From Ancylostoma caninum (Eukaryota; Nematoda; Chromadorea; Rhabditida; Ancylostomatidae), in NCBI GenBank assembly GCA_037903475.1, contig JBAJFG010000487.1:2604001-2668000 (forward strand): 64,000 nt of DNA, written 5' to 3'. Under the pieces are notes generated by a model. That model had not been told where the DNA came from and made no database searches. It was given only the letters and a program-made list of their open reading frames with translations. The position numbers were made by a program, and so were the translations under genes. Shown piece after piece: positions 61,701-64,000 of this stretch (position 1 is the stretch's first letter; the number at the start of each line of letters is the position of its first letter).

Positions 61701-63991
61701 CAAACTCTCAACTTAGCAAAATTTTCCTTCTAATTTGTGACATACTCGCGAAATAGACACTTTTCACCCAGTCTCACCTATATGAACTACTGCCGCATCC
61801 ACTTTTTACACAAAAAAAGACGCTAGAAGACTATGAGCTGCCATTTTTTGTGAATACCATTCAATTCACAACAAAGTGGGTTTTAGAGGACAAAAGCTTC
61901 AAAAACAACTACGATAAAAAAACATGCTTACCTTAATAGCTTCCATCATTAGCTGGTGCTTCGATGGTGGTTTGGGCTTTACGGGGAATCGTGGAGGTGG
62001 AGGAGGCTGAAGTAAAGAGGATAAGCTGTCATCTTACAGGCGCAGAAATGCTTATGAAACATTTAATCCAATATAGCGTTCCTTTCCGGATAAAATCATT
62101 CCTAATATCACTCGAAGGTATTGTCTTTAAACGAATATAACTCTTCCAAAAAAAGGTCCCAATACCGCAAATGTCCGCGATAGAGAAACATTTAAAATAT
62201 AAAAATGATAAACACCTAAGAAATTTGAAAGAAAAAAAAACAGGACTGATGACTATCGCAGGATTTCTTTATCAGAATTTAGGGGTAAGGGGGGGGGGGG
62301 AGGGATGGAGGATTTACTAAAGTTATCATTCGAAAAAAGAACAAAATAAGCAGCTCATTCAGGATGGTGAGGAGCCAAGGCTTTCAAATCTATACGCGAC
62401 GGTGCCAAAGTGCGACTCATTGCCAGCAAAGCCCTACCAAAACAATGCTTCTCAATGGACATCTTGTGAACAAAAAAAAGGACAATCTTGCCCCAAAATG
62501 GACATGGCCAGAGGGAAAGATCGCTACTTATAATACTAAATAACTAGAAGCAAATCACTAAGTAAAACTACGACAGTGAATGCAAACTTTGGCTTAAATT
62601 CAAGTATTTAGCTCGCTTACCAAAGAAAAAAAACAGTAAATAAAAAGTACTAGGTGAAGAAGCAATGAAGGATAAAGATGTCCAAAAAAGAGAAAAAAAT
62701 GAACAAAAAATTTAAAAAAATAGAATTGTGCATAGAACTGCAGCTAAGATGAATACCTCATCAGATGGCAATGGCTTCCCTGCGGTAGAGGATGCAGGGA
62801 GTACCTTCACCTAAATTCTCTGATGAAATTGTTACAAATTAGTTTTTAAACAATATCTATTAAACAAAGCGCCGTAAGGGGCCTAGAGCGGCTAGTCATA
62901 ATAAATTCTATTATGGATTACAGGAAAATTGGCATCTAGCTCACCATTAGTCCTTTATTATGTTTCTACTCATACTGCTTGCCCAGAGCTACTTTCTTTA
63001 AACCATTTAATTCCAAAAATGAGTTTCAAAACTGGATTTTCTGCCGGCCACGCCTCCTTTTTCAGCCAGAAAACTTTGCCCCCATCAATCCCGAGAAAGT
63101 TATCTACAACAGCCTCTGGTAGCCACCAATTATCAGTGTTGTTTATGAGCTGTCGCAGAGGTATCAGGTCAAGAAGACAATTAAAGTGATGCTATTCCTG
63201 TAGCCCTATCAACCGGCTCCTAGATAAGAAAATTCCCGGCAAGCTCGCAATTTCGCGTTGGGACCCAACATAAATCTGCAGGAAAGGTGAAATGAGCGAG
63301 CGACAATGTTGTATAGTACGGAAACATTCAAGTGCATTCACATCGGAATGGAAAACGTCTACAATAACAATGAAATCAAGCGAAAAAAGTCAGAAAACTG
63401 CCATTAAACTGCAAACTGCTACATATTTCCAGTAGTATAGTACGGAAGTAAACGTGTATCTGAATTATAGTACCTCTTGTTCCATTCTCCTTCTGGGACT
63501 TCGAGTTGGCTTATCGGGATGGTCGTCCTCCTTAGTTTGAGGTGAGAGGCGTGGCTGAAAAAAATTCTAACAAAATTAGAGTATTTTGTGTGACTTTACA
63601 GAAGAGTACTCCGGATAAGTAGATCAAAACCACTGCAGCTTCAGCAGGTAATCCATATTGTTTGCGAGAGCTTTAGATAGCAACGAGTAACGTCATAAAC
63701 TCACAATTTTACGTCGACCGACGGGCATTGCAAAGATACTATAAGTGATAAAGACAGACAAGAGAGCAGCGCTGATAATTCAACACGATTCGCCAGCGCG
63801 GATTATGCAAAAACCGTACTGGTTGACGCGTATGGTAAGTGTGAAGAACCAGCCAGCTACTACTAGAGTATGAACTGAGGATGAGGAGGAGAAAAATCGA
63901 CTCGACACGTTACCTGAGTACGACGTCGTGCTACTGGTAATTGTTCATTTCTAGCGGATTGTCGTTTAGGTTTGTTCAATGCTCCAATACG
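40726..63991 (-). CDS. MTUS1/ATIP-like coiled-coil microtubule-associated protein, at least 18 exons (5' end outside window)
   Basis: Exons, 5' to 3': 63914-63991, 63474-63554, 62757-62810, 61932-62006, 60161-60269, 53956-54090, 53497-53610, 51226-51357, 48655-48756, 47314-47369, 45657-45752, 45472-45588, 43705-43791, 43441-43550, 43020-43169, 41671-41750, 41460-41594, 40726-40796. Every junction is GT/AG and in phase, giving 593 codons plus TGA. Order: basic, proline-rich N-part (PPPPPRFPVKPKPPSKHQ; LLPPPRAPPPKTE; KPLYVPPPPKG). A helix with FATRAFDAICVMIARSEAQR follows, then about 280 residues of coiled coil (LKERYEAQ, ALEFKSSEMKDLRQKYQQ, HQNEELKRQQLAIEEERE), then a Ser/Arg-rich tail (RSRSSNSDRPHSTARLSQIS). 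This order, and the ALE-KS-E-LRQ and NEELKRQ segments near the C-terminus, fit vertebrate MTUS1/MTUS2. The family call is a moderate inference; the gene model is strong. The tail may end instead at 43016. Confidence 0.85.
43016..43169 (-). CDS. MTUS-like exon with overlapping stop codon and splice donor
   Basis: The exon ends AAACCGTGAGATG. If the GTGAGA donor is used (exon 43020-43169), the frame continues into 41750 as P-GKVQFRSRSS. If it is not used, translation stops at the TGA at 43016-43018 with the tail GGQKQKP. Both are in frame. I favour splicing because the three downstream exons stay open and in phase. Confidence 0.7.
44252..44593. repeat. GGGTAA inverted-repeat family, compound copy
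   Basis: Contains CATCATTGAGATTACCCGTG, its inverse CACATTTACCATGGGTAACC with TCAACGATGCATGCC, and two further ends ACTATGGGTAATCTCAAT and ACCATGGGTAATCTCAAT, each followed by ATCCGGGCCT. Other copies are at 1505-1653, 1990-2180, 44935-45095, 48086-48196, 48363-48475 and 60731-60835. The shared terminus is roughly GGCC(C/T)GGATGCAT(C/T)ATTGAGATTACCC. Confidence 0.75.
44935..45095. repeat. GGGTAA family, single copy
   Basis: GACCGGATGCATCATACATG, then TAAACGTGTCATACCCAAAT, TACCCTTCACCTGACATCCA and GCTACCCATGGGTATGAGAT. It is the reverse-orientation counterpart of the copy at 1505-1653, which reads CCATGGGTAGCAGCTGG...GGATGCCAGGTAAAGGGTAA. Confidence 0.7.
47314..47541 (-). CDS. candidate alternative first exon with hydrophobic N-terminus (MTUS-like gene)
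   Basis: An ATG at 47541, with a stop codon in frame shortly upstream and a TAATCTAG acceptor-like site about 20 nt before it. It opens a 57-codon frame that runs without a stop through the normal 3' splice site into exon 47314-47369 in the correct frame. It encodes MALSVVHQRPLLFSIVSSSL and then VVCALCALVDCEGRRRFPIN and ICILSAGFVPVIAIIVT, that is, two hydrophobic segments before VARSHAEAMDRLKERYEAQ. This would give a short, membrane-anchored isoform of the coiled coil. The alternative is chance readthrough of intron; no transcript evidence is available. Confidence 0.4.
48086..48475. repeat. two GGGTAA-family copies (48086-48196 and 48363-48475)
   Basis: Each copy is about 110 bp, with ends CCTGGATGCATCATTAAGAT / TTATTTCAATGATGCACGC and GCCTGGATGTATCGAGGTTA / GGGTAATCTCACTAATGCAT. 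Between the ends lie GTAAACATAATGACGCC or GTAAACGCGTTGACGCC, then GTGTGGTGTTAAC or GTGTGCTGTTGAC. These are compact, nearly intact members and are best for defining the family. Confidence 0.75.
49231..49601. mobile_element. MITE with ACTTGGGACCGAATAAAAA ends, copy 1
   Basis: The left end is ATACTTGGGGCCGAATAAAA with CCGGATAAT. The right end is ATTATTCGG followed by TTTTTATTCGGTCCCAAGTA. The inside is a further inverted pair around TTCGAATGTCGAATAAA and GAGAGAAAAAGAGCTTTAGG. It lies in an intron of the MTUS-like gene. Confidence 0.8.
50668..50880. mobile_element. short inverted-repeat element with GATGCGTGCGT ends, copy 2
   Basis: Begins GATGCGTGCGTTTGACGCGC and ends GTGCGAGTGACGCACGCATC. The interior includes GCAGGTGAGACGCACGAGTT. 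It is related to 16087-16271 and lies intronic in the MTUS-like gene. Confidence 0.6.
52330..52683. mobile_element. MITE with ACTTGGGACCGAATAAAAA ends, copy 2
   Basis: The left end is TACCTGGGACCGAATAAAAA, and the right end is TTTTTATTCGGTCCCAAGTA. The interior matches copy 1 at 49231-49601, including the GAGAGAAAAGAAAAGCTTTA and GGGCTTTC segments and the TTCGAATAAATGAGAATTTC centre. The size is almost the same (354 against 371 bp). Confidence 0.8.
57957..58087. mobile_element. 131-bp MITE with CTTGGGTAATTAAACCTC ends
   Basis: Perfect 18-bp inverted repeats: CTTGGGTAATTAAACCTC on the left and GAGGTTTAATTACCCAAG on the right. A similar single end (GGTTTAATTACCCAAGCGCG) stands alone at 43902-43922, suggesting a degraded second copy. 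It lies intronic in the MTUS-like gene. Confidence 0.75.
60374..60452 (-). CDS. candidate alternative first exon MADPNGLHRFSG (MTUS-like gene)
   Basis: ATG at 60452, eight bases after a TATTCTAG acceptor-like site. It gives 26 codons (MADPNGLHRFSGKALKFLVA then RRLNQS) ending TCTG|GTAAAA. The exit phase fits the entry of exon 53956-54090 (GDKMAETPKRTTKQ) but not the exon just upstream. It would therefore skip 60161-60269 and start an isoform lacking the first five exons. Confidence 0.4.
60731..60835. repeat. GGGTAA family copy
   Basis: TGATTTCATACCCATGGGTA, GTGGCTGGGTATAGGCTATG, GGGTAAACATGATTATGGGT and GTCAGGTAAAAGGATTTCAT, then TGATGTATCCGGGC. It is the same orientation and layout as the copy at 1505-1653. 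Confidence 0.7.
63705..63728 (-). CDS. candidate eight-codon first exon MPVGRRKI (MTUS-like gene)
   Basis: ATG at 63728, then CCCGTCGGTCGACGTAAAATT and a GTGAGT donor. It leaves in phase 0, matching exon 63474-63554 (PRLSPQTKEDD). An internal exon from the nearby TATAG acceptor would be out of phase with 63914-63991, so a first exon is the better reading. Its promoter would lie in 63730-63913. Confidence 0.35.
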
Positions 63992-64000
63992 CTGAAATGA

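Overview
The window looks like nuclear DNA of a parasitic nematode, most likely a strongylid (hookworm-like) worm. This is inferred from gene content and architecture, not from a database match. Genes are split into many short exons (about 55-180 bp) with nematode-type acceptors (TTTTCAG, TTTTTAG). Introns and spacers are long and full of MITE-like inverted-repeat elements. One gene is a clear orthologue of the nematode bHLH factor CND-1. There is no sign of bacterial-style operons, phage genes or CRISPR.

Layout: 1-15399 (+) holds the 3' eight exons of drg-1, a translation-associated GTPase of the DRG1 family; its N-terminal exons were not found and probably lie upstream of the window. 16897-19190 (-) is a complete nine-exon aldo-keto reductase of 302 residues with an intact catalytic tetrad. 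It converges on drg-1. 22837-22942 (-) is one well-formed orphan exon. 23860-26090 (-) is the 3' part of a multi-pass membrane protein. 28767-30914 (-) is a four-exon NeuroD-type bHLH gene (cnd-1). 31000-40700 is a repeat-rich intergenic stretch. It contains a Helitron-like element, an AT-rich satellite, a broken two-part reading frame, a tandem array of 390-bp units carrying two tRNA-like heads each, and a Tc1-type MITE inserted in the last unit. 40726-63991 (-) is a long gene of at least 18 exons encoding a proline-rich then coiled-coil protein. It resembles the MTUS1/ATIP family of microtubule-associated proteins. Its 5' end is outside the window.

The genes do not form an obvious pathway. 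The most notable observation is the set of candidate alternative first exons inside the MTUS-like gene (63728, 60452, 47541, perhaps 54082). One of these would give the coiled coil a hydrophobic, membrane-type N-terminus. Splice phases were checked by hand across every exon of the five main genes and all are consistent. The 18-exon chain of the MTUS-like gene sums to 593 codons plus a stop.

Much of the rest is non-autonomous transposable-element sequence. I define several families by their terminal inverted repeats or shared internal sequence; most recur within the window. Coordinates of degenerate repeats are approximate to about 10-20 bp.
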